This document shows positions 15,484 to 25,333 of a stretch of DNA of 64,000 nucleotides, piece after piece (position 1 is the first letter of the stretch; each line of letters begins with the position of its first letter). The position numbers and the translations under genes were made by a program. The DNA comes from CAYPHY01 sp964410625 (lineage in GTDB: Bacteria > Chloroflexota > Anaerolineae > Promineifilales > Promineifilaceae). Location: contig CAYPHY010000001.1 in the NCBI GenBank assembly GCA_964410625.1, positions 124,001 to 188,000 on the forward strand. The letters run 5' to 3'. The notes beneath the pieces were generated by a model. It had not been told where the DNA came from. It saw only the letters and a program-made list of their open reading frames with translations, and made no database searches.

Positions 15484-18400
15484 ATGAATAACAAACCAGA
15501 AAGGCAAGTCCGGAATTTAGTGCCGCGCATGATTTTGGAGAATCTGGAAGCAGGGCGGGAGCGCGGCCGTTTCCCGGCCGCTACACTGTTCACCGATCTC
15601 TCCGGCTTTACGCTGGCGACGGAACGGCTGATGGTTCATGGGCCGCATGGGGCGGAAGTGTTGGCGGAGATGATGCGCGGCATCTTCGGGCCACTCGTCC
15701 ACACGATTTTTGCGCGTGGCGGCTTTGTGTCTAACTTTGCGGGGGATGCGTTTACGGCCGTTTTTCCCGTCAGTGCCGAGGAAACATTAGCAGATGCCGC
15801 CTGGCGTGCGGCCGTTTCCGGCTGGGAAATCCAGCAACACATGTTGGCAAACCCTCAACAAACAACGCCCTATGGAGGGTTCGATTTCACCATCAAAACT
15901 GGTGTTGGTGCGGGTGAAGTTGAATGGGGGATTTTGCAAGCGGAAGATAGGCAACGGGCAACGTTTTACTTTCGCGGCACGGCCGTTACCGATTGTGTGG
16001 ACGCTGAACAGAGGGCCAAAGCCGGAGAATTAGTCCTCTCTGCAGCAGTAATTGAGCTGATAGACAAGCAGGTGCAGTCTATCCCCATGGGCCAGTGCGC
16101 CCAGGTGATTTGCCTGCTAGACGCGCCACCGGCAGCGCGGCCGATTCCCCTCCTCGAACCAGCCCCAGCCGCCAGCATGGCTCGCTTTTTCCCAACGTCG
16201 CTGCTGACGCAAGAGCGCAGCGGCGAATTTCGCCAGATTCTGTATCTCTTTATCAGTTTGCAGGGCGCGCCGGAGCATCAGGAAATGGCGCACTTTGCCA
16301 CCCATCTCTTTCGCTTGCAAGCGCAGTATGGCGGGCTGTTAAATCGCATTGACTTCGGCGACAAAGGGTGCCACCTCTTGCTCTTTTGGGGCACGCCGGT
16401 CAGCCATGAGAACGACATCGGCCGTGCGCTGAACTTCATTCTCGATCTACGCCAGGAGTGCGCGATACCGTTGCGTGCGGGGATTACCTATCGCATCGCC
16501 CATGCCGGTTTTATCGGCTCTGATTTGTATGAGGAATTTACGTGCTACGGCCGTGGGGTGAATCTGGCCGCGCGGCTGATGACGGCTGCCGATTGGGACC
16601 ACCTTTGGCTCGATAATGAGGTAGCGCAACGAGCTAGAAGCCAGTTCCAGGTTGACTTTGTGGGTGAACGAACGTTCAAAGGATTTGCCGCGGCCCAGCC
16701 TGTTTATGTCTTAAGCGGCCGGCGCGAAGACACGCCACAGCCATTTTACCAAAGTGCTTTTCTCGGCCGCGAAGCGGAAATGGCCCAACTGGAAAGGGCA
16801 ACACGGCCGTTGTGGGATGGCCGTTCTGCCGGGATAGTCACCATCGTAGGCGAAGCGGGCATGGGCAAGAGCCGCCTGGCCTATGAATTTCTGCGTTCTC
16901 CGTTGATTGCCAATCGTTGCCAGGTTTTGCGCTGCCAGACGGATGAAATCTTGCGAGATTCGCTAAACCCCTTTCGCTATGCGTTGCGCCTCTACATGGG
17001 CCAATCTACTGCCCAAGAGGAAATGGCGAATCACCATCGCTTTGACCATACCCTTGATGCGCTCATCGCCACCACGCCGGAGGCTGATTTGCGCGGCGAT
17101 CTGGAACGGACGCGGCCGTTCCTGGCGGCTTTGGTCGGTCTGCACCGGCAAGATGCTTTGATCACCCAAATGGAACCCGAATTACGCGCGGAGAACACGC
17201 TGATTGCGATCAAGTCGCTCTTTAAAGCGGAAAGCTTGCGTCAGCCGCTTATCATTTGGCTGGAGGATGCCCATTGGCTGGATGCCGACTCCCGCGCCTT
17301 TCTGGCCCGCCTGACACGCAACGTCGAGGCTTATCCGCTGCTGCTACTTATCACCAGCCGCATTGAACCGGCGGCCGATTGGTTTGAGGCCGCTGCACCA
17401 CAACAGGTGATTCATTTACGGCCGTTGGACAAAGCCAATGTCCTGACCCTGGCCCAGTCGTTACTGGGAGCGCAGTCCGCAGCAACGACCACCCAACTGC
17501 TGGCCGAGCGTGCCGATGGCAACCCCTACTTTGCCGAACAGATGGCGCTCTACTTGCGCGAGCAGCCACCGGCAACGCGGATGGGCCAGGAGAAGCGTGC
17601 TTTGCCACAATCGCCAGAAGCCTTGACCCCGCTTCCCGCTGATATTCGCACCGTGCTCACCGCACGCCTGGACCGTCTTGCGCCGGAGATGAAGCGGGTG
17701 GTGCAACGGGCGGCCGTCTTGGGGCGTGAGTTTGATCCGCAAGTGTTGGCACAGATGTTGCCCAATCGGCCGGCGGTCGGCGGACAGTTGGAGAGGGGGA
17801 CGCGAGAAGCGATCTGGTTTCCGGTGGGGGACGGCCGTTATCTGTTTAAGCACGCCTTGCTGCGCGATGCGGCCTATGAGATGCAACTCCATAGCAGCCT
17901 GCGCTTGCTCCACCGCGACGCAGCGCGAGCCTATGAAGCGGTATTACAGGCGACGCCGAACTACGGGCAGATCGCCTACCATTACGACAAGGGGGAAGTC
18001 GTTGTAAAGGCGCTTGATTATTATGAGAAGGCGGCCGACGAAGCCAAAGCCAACTACCAGAACGAAGCGGCACTGGCCCATTACGGCCGTGCGCTACGAC
18101 TTGCCCCGGCTGGTGAAGAGGCTCGTCGCTTCCGGCTTCTGTTGAATCGAGAAGAAATATACCAGTGGTTGGGTAGCCGTGAAGAGCAGCAGCAAGATTT
18201 ACAACAGTTGTCGGAAATAGTAACCGGGCAAGCAGATGGTCGGCAAGCCGAAGTGGCCTTGCGGCAAGCGGCCTTCGCGCTGGTGACGGGTGATTACGAA
18301 TTAGCCCAGGCTAAAGCGAATCGTGCGGTCAATCTAGCGGTTGAAGCAGGTGATCCACTAGTTGAAATGAGGGCCTACGGCCGTTTGGGGCGAATCCTTT

Positions 18401-19425
18401 GGCAACAGGGACGGCCGCAAGACGCTGAACCAATCTTAAATCAGGCGCTCAGGCTGGCGCGGAACCACCAGAGCCAACTTGAAGAAGCCCAATGTCTCTA
18501 TGATCTTGGCATTACTTACCAATATCAGGGCGACTTGGAGAGCGCCCGTAATTACACACTCCAAGCACAGGCAGTCTACCGGACATTGGCCCACAGGCAG
18601 GGCGAGATACGCTGCCTCAACTTGATCGGCCTGGACTATTATGCCCAAGGCAACTATAGCGCTTCACAAAGCCATTATGAACAAGCATTACAACTATGTC
18701 AGGAGATTGGTTGGCGCTATGCCGAAACAGCGATCTTGGTTAATCTAGGTAACAATTTCTTCGATCTTGGCTGTTATGATATTAGCGAGGGTTATCACAA
18801 ACAGGTGCTTTTGATCAGCCGCGAAACCGGCAACCGGGAGATGGAGTCGGTCAGTCTGGATACACTGGGTTTGATCGCCCATGAGCAAGGTCACTATACC
18901 GTTGCCCGACATTATTATGAGCAGGCATTGGCAATAGGCCGTGTGATTAACAATGAGCGGAGCATTGGCTATGGTTTAACCCATCTCGGTTATACACTGG
19001 CGGAGTTGGGCGAGCTTGACAATGCTGCCGCAACGCTGGAACAAGCGCTTGCCTTGCGGCGAAGGCTTGGTAGTGAGGCTGGCGTGATCGATGCGTTGGG
19101 TGGTTTGGCGCTAACGGCGGCTGTTGGCAACGTGCCGGATGAGGCACTTGAACATGTTCAATACATTTTAGCCTGGATCAAAGAAAATGGAACGGATGGC
19201 CTGGAGTTTCCGGTGCAGCTTTATCTGATTTGTTACCGTATATTACAGGCGGTAACGGGGCAAACCCTGACAGAGCAAATAACAGCACAATCGGTGTTAG
19301 CCAATGGATATGCTCTGTTGCAGGAACGAGCCGCACGTATTCAGGATGATGATTTGCGCCAGCAATATCTTGAGCGTGTCCCGTTTAATCGGGAGATTCA
19401 GACCGCGTTTGGTCTACCACTTTAG
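15484..19425 (+). CDS. Giant regulator: two adenylate/guanylate-cyclase-like domains, AAA/STAND ATPase and TPR repeats
   Basis: The 1313-residue protein has two class III cyclase-like domains (first from FTDLSGFT near 35 to FAGDAF; second about 245-410 with YGRGVNLAARLM). The second lacks the usual metal-binding Asp motif in a readable form and may be regulatory. A predicted ATPase follows with GEAGMGKS near 456-463 and Walker B IIWLEDAHWLD near 590. From about 860 onward, tetratricopeptide-like repeats dominate (ARNYTLQAQAVY, GNYSASQSHYEQALQL, GHYTVARHYYEQALAI, LGELDNAAATLEQALAL). Such proteins act as large cytosolic signalling switches in Chloroflexota and actinobacteria. Whether it makes cAMP cannot be decided. 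It has its own promoter. Confidence 0.9.
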   Translation: MNNKPERQVRNLVPRMILENLEAGRERGRFPAATLFTDLSGFTLATERLMVHGPHGAEVLAEMMRGIFGPLVHTIFARGGFVSNFAGDAFTAVFPVSAEETLADAAWRAAVSGWEIQQHMLANPQQTTPYGGFDFTIKTGVGAGEVEWGILQAEDRQRATFYFRGTAVTDCVDAEQRAKAGELVLSAAVIELIDKQVQSIPMGQCAQVICLLDAPPAARPIPLLEPAPAASMARFFPTSLLTQERSGEFRQILYLFISLQGAPEHQEMAHFATHLFRLQAQYGGLLNRIDFGDKGCHLLLFWGTPVSHENDIGRALNFILDLRQECAIPLRAGITYRIAHAGFIGSDLYEEFTCYGRGVNLAARLMTAADWDHLWLDNEVAQRARSQFQVDFVGERTFKGFAAAQPVYVLSGRREDTPQPFYQSAFLGREAEMAQLERATRPLWDGRSAGIVTIVGEAGMGKSRLAYEFLRSPLIANRCQVLRCQTDEILRDSLNPFRYALRLYMGQSTAQEEMANHHRFDHTLDALIATTPEADLRGDLERTRPFLAALVGLHRQDALITQMEPELRAENTLIAIKSLFKAESLRQPLIIWLEDAHWLDADSRAFLARLTRNVEAYPLLLLITSRIEPAADWFEAAAPQQVIHLRPLDKANVLTLAQSLLGAQSAATTTQLLAERADGNPYFAEQMALYLREQPPATRMGQEKRALPQSPEALTPLPADIRTVLTARLDRLAPEMKRVVQRAAVLGREFDPQVLAQMLPNRPAVGGQLERGTREAIWFPVGDGRYLFKHALLRDAAYEMQLHSSLRLLHRDAARAYEAVLQATPNYGQIAYHYDKGEVVVKALDYYEKAADEAKANYQNEAALAHYGRALRLAPAGEEARRFRLLLNREEIYQWLGSREEQQQDLQQLSEIVTGQADGRQAEVALRQAAFALVTGDYELAQAKANRAVNLAVEAGDPLVEMRAYGRLGRILWQQGRPQDAEPILNQALRLARNHQSQLEEAQCLYDLGITYQYQGDLESARNYTLQAQAVYRTLAHRQGEIRCLNLIGLDYYAQGNYSASQSHYEQALQLCQEIGWRYAETAILVNLGNNFFDLGCYDISEGYHKQVLLISRETGNREMESVSLDTLGLIAHEQGHYTVARHYYEQALAIGRVINNERSIGYGLTHLGYTLAELGELDNAAATLEQALALRRRLGSEAGVIDALGGLALTAAVGNVPDEALEHVQYILAWIKENGTDGLEFPVQLYLICYRILQAVTGQTLTEQITAQSVLANGYALLQERAARIQDDDLRQQYLERVPFNREIQTAFGLPL

Positions 19426-19468
19426 AAACCGAGTTTCTTGAGCAACACAGTTGCCGAAACCCGGTTTC
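19425..19468. repeat. Repeat family G, paired gaaacccggtttc hairpins
   Basis: AGAAAC-CGA-GTTTCT (from 19424) and GAAACC-C-GGTTTC (19456-19468) are two small perfect hairpins. The stop codon of the cyclase-ATPase gene overlaps the first. The same pair occurs at 42034-42095. Confidence 0.65.
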
Positions 19469-19473
19469 CAGGA

Positions 19474-22400
19474 TCATGGCGAGTGGAGTGGTGGCGCGAG
19501 ATAAGGCGTCACCGGTTCTGTGCCGTCAATGAAGATCCAGTAAACACCAAACGATAGTTCCGCCACATTGCTCGCGACCGGATCAAGGGGTGGGCCAGAG
19601 AGCGAAGCAGGTTGATGAACGGCCGTGTAATAACCGGCAAGGGAGGACAATGCTTCCGCCGCTGGTCGCGAATCTGGCAAAGGATAGATGAACAGATTCC
19701 AGCCCGGCTGCAACGTGGGCAACTCTATCGTTGCCATAACGGCGTAGATACCGTCGGTTCCCTGTAGATCGGCCACCACTAGATTTTCAACAAAGCGCGT
19801 GGAAAACAGCCGTTGCCATTGCTCGCTTCCATCAGGCAGAAAATAGAGAGTGAGGGCCTCTTCATATCCTTCGGGAACGTCGCGTTGCAGGTAGTTGAAA
19901 GCGATAAAGCGCGGATCCGTGATCGTCGGTTTAAGCTTTACATGATAAGCCTGACCAACGGGGACCAACCAGGAATGATTGTTTAACCCAGGAATAGTAG
20001 GGACAATCTGCAAGGTGCTAACTCCATTATCATCGAAGAAGCCATTCTTACTGTATATAACTACTTGAGCATCGGCCGAGCGAATGGGGGCATGAAAAGA
20101 GGAAGCTCCACCGATGCCGACACTATTTGGGCCGCCGATACCAACACTATTTGGCCCACCAATGCCGACACTGTTCGGCCCGCCAATGCCGACGCTGTTT
20201 GGGCCGCCGATGCCGACACTATTCGGGCCACCAATGCCAACGCTGTTCGGCCCGCCGATACCGACACTGTTTGGCCCACCGATGCCAACGCTATTCGGTC
20301 CAGCCGTCTCCCACGGTGGATTCAAGATAAAGTGGGCGATGGACTCACGGCCGCTGCCATCATCCACCCACACCCGCACGGCGAGGTCGTAGGCGGGTAA
20401 GCGCAGGGTGACGGTCTGGGTATGGATGTCGCCCGTTGAGGTTAGCGTGGCGGTGGGGGAAAGGCCGCTGAAGCCAGGGATTGACCAGTAATGCGCCGGG
20501 AAAAGTTGGACGTTGATCGGTTCACCGGCCGCCAGCGATTGCGTGACCGTAATCTGCATCGTCCGGCTGGTGACGGGATGGACGGTGATTTGCGGCCGCC
20601 ACCCCTCGTCCAACGGCGCGACACGAATCGCCACGCTCGACGATTGCAGCGCATTCACACAGCCACTATAGGCGGCGTCAAAGAGACAAAGCCGGTCGCC
20701 CGCATATGCGCCGCGCACCTTCAGCCGGTCGCCACCGCCCAAGGGTGACCCCAATCCCAACAGCATATCGTCCGTCGGATCGGCCGTTTCTTGCGTCTGG
20801 AACAGATACGCCTGGGCTGCTGGTAGGCGAATGCGCTCATTGTTTTCGTCGCGCACGTCGAAGTTACGTGCCCGTAACGCCGTTCGCGTTTCTTGCGCCG
20901 GCCAGTAATAGACATTAGTGACATTCAAGGGCAGGATGCCGGGCCCTTCCAGGGCATTATCGGCCGATGGCTCGTTGAGCATCGGGTAAAAGCGGCGGAT
21001 AGTCTCCCAATCGGTGCGGCCGGTCGTCCGCTCCGCCAGCGTGCGCCCGCAATCCCCTATCCACTCCGCTCCGGTCAGAAACTCGCTATAGCTGGGGTCA
21101 TAGGTCGTGGTCATAAAGCTGCCCTGGCAGTTGGCGCGGTTGAGGATATTATCTTCAGTGAAGCCGAGATAGTTGTCAGGGAGGAAGAGCAAGTAGTGTG
21201 CCAGTTCGTGGGCCAGCGCCCGCCACCAATCTTCGCCGAGATCGGCCGTATATTCGCCAAAGGGGTCCCACACCGTCCCCATCCGAATTTGCCCGCCGCC
21301 ATAGGCATTGCTGATCACCCGCGTCTCCCCCAAGGGGCTAAGCACCGTCTCCGAAAGGGGCCGCCGGGCGACGCCGCCAATCGCCGCCGACGGCCGCAAA
21401 CTGTTGTTCGCCAGCACGACCACATCGGCCGCCGGCCATGCCTCCTTGTTCTGGAAAACGCGCACCTGCCCCAAAGCCGCCTGCCCGTTGGTCACGTCGA
21501 AAAGGATTTCCGAGGCACGGCCGATGCTGTTTTCCAACTCCGCCATAAACACCGGATCGTTCCGTGCGTCCCACTCCAACGCCAGATCGAGGTGGAAGAG
21601 CAGGAAGGGGTTGGCCTCGGAAACCGTTAGCTCGACGACCCCTGGTTGCTCAAAGGTGGTCATCGTCAATCCCTCTTCGTCCGGGCTGGCGCTGGTATAG
21701 AACAGGCTCACGCGGTCGGTGAAAGTCAGTGGGTTGGCGGGGACGGGTAGCAGCGCGATCAACCGGTCGCCCGCCTGCAATTGGCCGCCGCCGGGTAAAA
21801 TCCCTTGTTCATCGGTCGGCAATGGATTAGCGGTGTCGGGCATTAAGTTGGCCCCCACCACCTGTCCGGCAGGTAGGCGATAAACCCATGCCCCCTCTAA
21901 TGGATTGCCTGCCTCGTCCACCACGCGCACCAACGTACTTTGCACGCGGAAGGGGAAGGTGACGGCCGACAGTCGCGGCCGCGCAAACGAGTCGGCCACG
22001 CCGTTGCGATAACGATAAAGGCCATCCTCGCCCACAGCCGCGGCCGGTGGAGCCGTATAAGCGACCATGCGCAGCGTTACATTGTCGGAAAGGCCGAAGA
22101 AGTCGCTGCCGAAGGTGTCCCAACCGTACTCGTGGGCGATTCCGTCGGGATTGGTTGCTAAATTAGTCGTCTGGGTTCCGGCCGAAGGTTGTGCCGCCGC
22201 CCAGTTGTCGCCGCCGTCAAGCGAATAAAAGAGTTCGACGCGGCCGACCGGCACGCTGCCGCGATCCGCCAGCCGGTAGGGGATAGAGATGACGGTGCTG
22301 GTAATCACTTGCGGCGAGGCGTAGAAGTTGGCAGCGGCCGTCAGATCAGGATCAGACACGGTCAGCAAGGGGAAGCCGCTCCCGCCCCCTTGCAGCACAT

Positions 22401-24969
22401 TGTGGTACACCTGCAAGGGGCGGTCAACAGAATCACAACTGTTTTCGGTGCAATAGTTGGCAAAGGCCAGATCGAGGTCGCCATCATTGTCTACATCCCC
22501 CCAGGCGACAGCATGGCTCTTTTGCAGCGAACCAAATCCTTCACCGGAGCGATCGGCCGTTTCCCAGACCGGTCTGCGGCTCAATTCACCGCCCACGTTT
22601 TCATAAATTTGATCCGGCTCAAAATCCCAATTGGCGGCGTTGGCGACCGCCAGATCGAGATCGCCGTCGCCGTCGGCATCCCCCCAGGCCAGGTGGCGTG
22701 TGCGCATCACATCGAACGACTCCCAGCCCTGTCCGTTGGCCGGTGCAAAGCGCAGTGTGCTGCCGCTGTTCTCATAAACCCGGTTGCGGTTCCAGCTTCC
22801 CACTGCCAGATCAAGGTCGCCGTCACCATCCACGTCCCCCCAGGCAACGCTCGTCGCCGCAATTTGCTCACGCCAACCTAGACCATTGGCCGGATCGAGC
22901 AGCAGATCGCCGCCTACATTTTCAAACACGGTGGCCCCTGCCGCCAGATCGAGATCGCCATCCTTGTCCCAATCCCCCCAGGCGACACTTTCGACGGTCA
23001 TGGATTCGGCCGATACCCAACCTAGCCCGTTGACCGGATCAAGCAGAAGCGTTCCGCCCTCATTCTCATATAGTTGGACCACGTCATTGGCATTGCCCAC
23101 CACCAGATCAAGATCGCCATCGCGATCATAATCTCCCCAGGCGAGGCTACGGGTACGGGTCGGGTCAGGTGCTTCCCACGACAGTCGCAATTCTCCCTGT
23201 TCGTTGTCATAGACCTGATTCGCTTGACCATCGTTGCCAATCGCCAGATCGAGATCGCCGTCTCCATTCCAATCCCCCCAGGCCACGCTCGTGGTCGAGA
23301 ATGTCGCTGTAATAGGAGCCTCCCACCCCAACGTCTCAGTCTCTGGATCTCCCAGTCTCCCAGTCTCCAATCTCAACTCCCCGTCCACATTCTCATACAC
23401 CTGGTTCGGCTGCCCATTATTGCCTACCGCCAGATCGAGATCGCCGTCGCTATCCCAGTCACCCCAGGCGAGGCTGGTGCTGCGCCGCCATTCGGCCGAT
23501 TCCCAGGGCGTCGGATGGAAGCCAATCACCGGCGCTTGATTGAGAAAGATGTGGTTGGCCTGTCCCCCATTTTCGATGCCGCCGTTGCCTACCGCCAGAT
23601 CGAGATCGTTGTCGCCGTCGGCGTCACCAACGGCAATCGCGCCAGTCGTCTCTGAGTTTAGCGTCCCACGCAGCGGCGACTCCCAACCCATTCCCCGGCT
23701 GGGATCGAAGTGCAACGCGCCGCCCTCGTTTTCATAGATATGGTTCGGCCGTCCCCAACCGCCACCGGCATTATTGCCCACAAATAAATCGAGGTCGCCG
23801 TCATTGTCCCAATCTCCCCAGGCCAGATCGGCGGGCTTGAACGCAGCGGCCAATCCCCCCTCTATCACTTGTTGCCAACCTGCGCCGCTTTCTGGGTCAA
23901 GCTGGAGCGTTCCCCCTTCATTTTCATAGACCAGAATAAACATGCCCCATTGATTGCCGCGGCTGCCGCCGCCAACGGCCAAATCAAGGTCGCCGTCGTT
24001 GTCCCAATCTCCCCAGGCGATGGCTTGCGTCAGCCAGAGTTCGGCCGATTCCCAGCCAATGCCGTTTGCCGGGTCAAGCTGTAATGTGCCGCTGATATTC
24101 TCAAAAACCTGGTCTCCATCCCCATGATTGCCAACGGCCAGATCGAGGTCGCCATCCCCATCCCAATCTCCCCAGGCGATGTCGGCTGTCAATCGCGCAT
24201 CCGGCGAAAGCCAGCCAAGACCTTGCTCCGGGTTAAGCTGTAAAGTTCCGCTGATATTTTCAAAGACCTGGTTGACGAAGCCGGAGTAGCCATCATTGCC
24301 CACTGCCAAATCGAGGTCGCCATCCCCATCCCAATCTCCCCAGGCAACACTGGACGACAACGACCCCCCTGGTGATTGCCAGCCCAGTGGCTCACTCTCT
24401 AACTCTCCAATCTCTAATCTCAATTCTCCCTGAACATTTTCAAACACCTGATTGGGCTGCTGCCCGCCCCATAGGCCACCATTTGCCAGCGCCAGATCCA
24501 GATCGCCATCCCCGTCCCAATCGCCCCAGGCCACATCACGCGTGTTATAGCTGCTACCGGCGATATCCACCGGCCGAAACTGACCATTGCCCTCGTTGTA
24601 ATAAATCTGGTCGGTCTGGTTATAGGAATCGTCGTCGAGCCAGGGTAAATACTCCCAGTAAAGCCCATTGCCGACCGCCAAATCAAGATCGCCATCCCCG
24701 TCTATATCGCCCCAGGCTACTCCTTGCGTGTGGCGTGTGTCGGGGCTGGTATAGCCGATACCCAGCCGGGTATCGTTGTTGCTGCCGGTTTGCTGATCAG
24801 GAACGGCAAGCGCGGGAGATTCGGCCGCTGCTCTGGCCGCCTCATCGGCCGCCTTGCTGGAATGGACGGCCGCCAGCAACCCAACCAACAGTCCTGAAGC
24901 GATAAGCAAAGACAGAACAAAAAATCCCAATCGCTGTTGCCACAGAGGAGAGAAGCGGAAGAGGTTCAT
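19474..24969 (-). CDS. Giant secreted FG-GAP/VCBS-repeat protein with a metallopeptidase-like site and an octapeptide repeat
   Basis: The 1831-residue product starts with a signal peptide/anchor (LGFFVLSLLIASGLLVGLLAA). Fourteen calcium-binding FG-GAP-type units of the form GDWDGDGDLDLAVGN fill roughly residues 80-900, suggesting an integrin-like propeller on the cell surface. Near residue 1253 is HELAHYLLFLPD, an HExxH zinc motif with a downstream Asp, in a peptidase-like region. Around 1555-1620 eight perfect-phase octapeptides GGPNSVGI follow, encoded by a 24-bp tandem repeat. Two FG-GAP linkers (about 180-192 and 531-546) are encoded by a dispersed repeat of family D. Function is probably adhesion or matrix processing. 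The partner gene at 7528-11133 has a similar layout but no clear homology by eye. Confidence 0.88.
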   Translation of the reverse strand: MNLFRFSPLWQQRLGFFVLSLLIASGLLVGLLAAVHSSKAADEAARAAAESPALAVPDQQTGSNNDTRLGIGYTSPDTRHTQGVAWGDIDGDGDLDLAVGNGLYWEYLPWLDDDSYNQTDQIYYNEGNGQFRPVDIAGSSYNTRDVAWGDWDGDGDLDLALANGGLWGGQQPNQVFENVQGELRLEIGELESEPLGWQSPGGSLSSSVAWGDWDGDGDLDLAVGNDGYSGFVNQVFENISGTLQLNPEQGLGWLSPDARLTADIAWGDWDGDGDLDLAVGNHGDGDQVFENISGTLQLDPANGIGWESAELWLTQAIAWGDWDNDGDLDLAVGGGSRGNQWGMFILVYENEGGTLQLDPESGAGWQQVIEGGLAAAFKPADLAWGDWDNDGDLDLFVGNNAGGGWGRPNHIYENEGGALHFDPSRGMGWESPLRGTLNSETTGAIAVGDADGDNDLDLAVGNGGIENGGQANHIFLNQAPVIGFHPTPWESAEWRRSTSLAWGDWDSDGDLDLAVGNNGQPNQVYENVDGELRLETGRLGDPETETLGWEAPITATFSTTSVAWGDWNGDGDLDLAIGNDGQANQVYDNEQGELRLSWEAPDPTRTRSLAWGDYDRDGDLDLVVGNANDVVQLYENEGGTLLLDPVNGLGWVSAESMTVESVAWGDWDKDGDLDLAAGATVFENVGGDLLLDPANGLGWREQIAATSVAWGDVDGDGDLDLAVGSWNRNRVYENSGSTLRFAPANGQGWESFDVMRTRHLAWGDADGDGDLDLAVANAANWDFEPDQIYENVGGELSRRPVWETADRSGEGFGSLQKSHAVAWGDVDNDGDLDLAFANYCTENSCDSVDRPLQVYHNVLQGGGSGFPLLTVSDPDLTAAANFYASPQVITSTVISIPYRLADRGSVPVGRVELFYSLDGGDNWAAAQPSAGTQTTNLATNPDGIAHEYGWDTFGSDFFGLSDNVTLRMVAYTAPPAAAVGEDGLYRYRNGVADSFARPRLSAVTFPFRVQSTLVRVVDEAGNPLEGAWVYRLPAGQVVGANLMPDTANPLPTDEQGILPGGGQLQAGDRLIALLPVPANPLTFTDRVSLFYTSASPDEEGLTMTTFEQPGVVELTVSEANPFLLFHLDLALEWDARNDPVFMAELENSIGRASEILFDVTNGQAALGQVRVFQNKEAWPAADVVVLANNSLRPSAAIGGVARRPLSETVLSPLGETRVISNAYGGGQIRMGTVWDPFGEYTADLGEDWWRALAHELAHYLLFLPDNYLGFTEDNILNRANCQGSFMTTTYDPSYSEFLTGAEWIGDCGRTLAERTTGRTDWETIRRFYPMLNEPSADNALEGPGILPLNVTNVYYWPAQETRTALRARNFDVRDENNERIRLPAAQAYLFQTQETADPTDDMLLGLGSPLGGGDRLKVRGAYAGDRLCLFDAAYSGCVNALQSSSVAIRVAPLDEGWRPQITVHPVTSRTMQITVTQSLAAGEPINVQLFPAHYWSIPGFSGLSPTATLTSTGDIHTQTVTLRLPAYDLAVRVWVDDGSGRESIAHFILNPPWETAGPNSVGIGGPNSVGIGGPNSVGIGGPNSVGIGGPNSVGIGGPNSVGIGGPNSVGIGGPNSVGIGGASSFHAPIRSADAQVVIYSKNGFFDDNGVSTLQIVPTIPGLNNHSWLVPVGQAYHVKLKPTITDPRFIAFNYLQRDVPEGYEEALTLYFLPDGSEQWQRLFSTRFVENLVVADLQGTDGIYAVMATIELPTLQPGWNLFIYPLPDSRPAAEALSSLAGYYTAVHQPASLSGPPLDPVASNVAELSFGVYWIFIDGTEPVTPYLAPPLHSP
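20111..20302. repeat. Eight-unit, 24-bp coding tandem repeat
   Basis: The unit ccgatgccgacactattcgg (plus four more bases) is repeated eight times, 192 bp in all, with mostly silent differences. On the minus strand it encodes GGPNSVGI eight times. Copy number is likely to vary between strains without breaking the frame. Confidence 0.95.
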
Positions 24970-25333
24970 ATTAGTATCCTGTATTGATTATCTGGTGGCG
25001 CAGGTGGGCACGGATGGGGAATTCTTATTGCGCCAGATTGACAGAACAGACGACACTGGCGGCCGACAACCCTTCAGCAGACGGCCATAGAGATCATTAT
25101 ATCATTGCGTTTCATTTCTGCGATCAACAATAGTGAAAACAACAGCGAATGAGGAAATAAACGGATGGACTTTTGATGAATCCGTTTATTTCCCCATCCG
25201 TTGTTGTCTTTTCAAAGTGTTGACCCACGGCAAATTCCGGTAGAATAGTAACCAATCGCTGCTACACAGAATAAATAATCCGCGTAATCAGCGTTCTATC
25301 CGCGCAATCTGCGTAACCATAGGAGTCATAACC
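24970..25333. repeat. Intergenic region with repeats B and A
   Basis: A family B hairpin lies at 25150-25210 (gaaataaacggat / atccgtttatttcc, with an outer ggatg-catcc part) and a family A arm at 25276-25320 (tccgcgtaatcagcg, tccgcgcaatctgcgtaa). The first 150 bases hold nothing I can identify beyond the leader of the FG-GAP gene. Confidence 0.65.

Noticed and set aside
20065..20400. Plus-strand frames with repeated PMPTLFGP or ADTIRATN units
   Set aside because: They are antisense readings of the 24-bp tandem that encodes GGPNSVGI in the large minus-strand gene.
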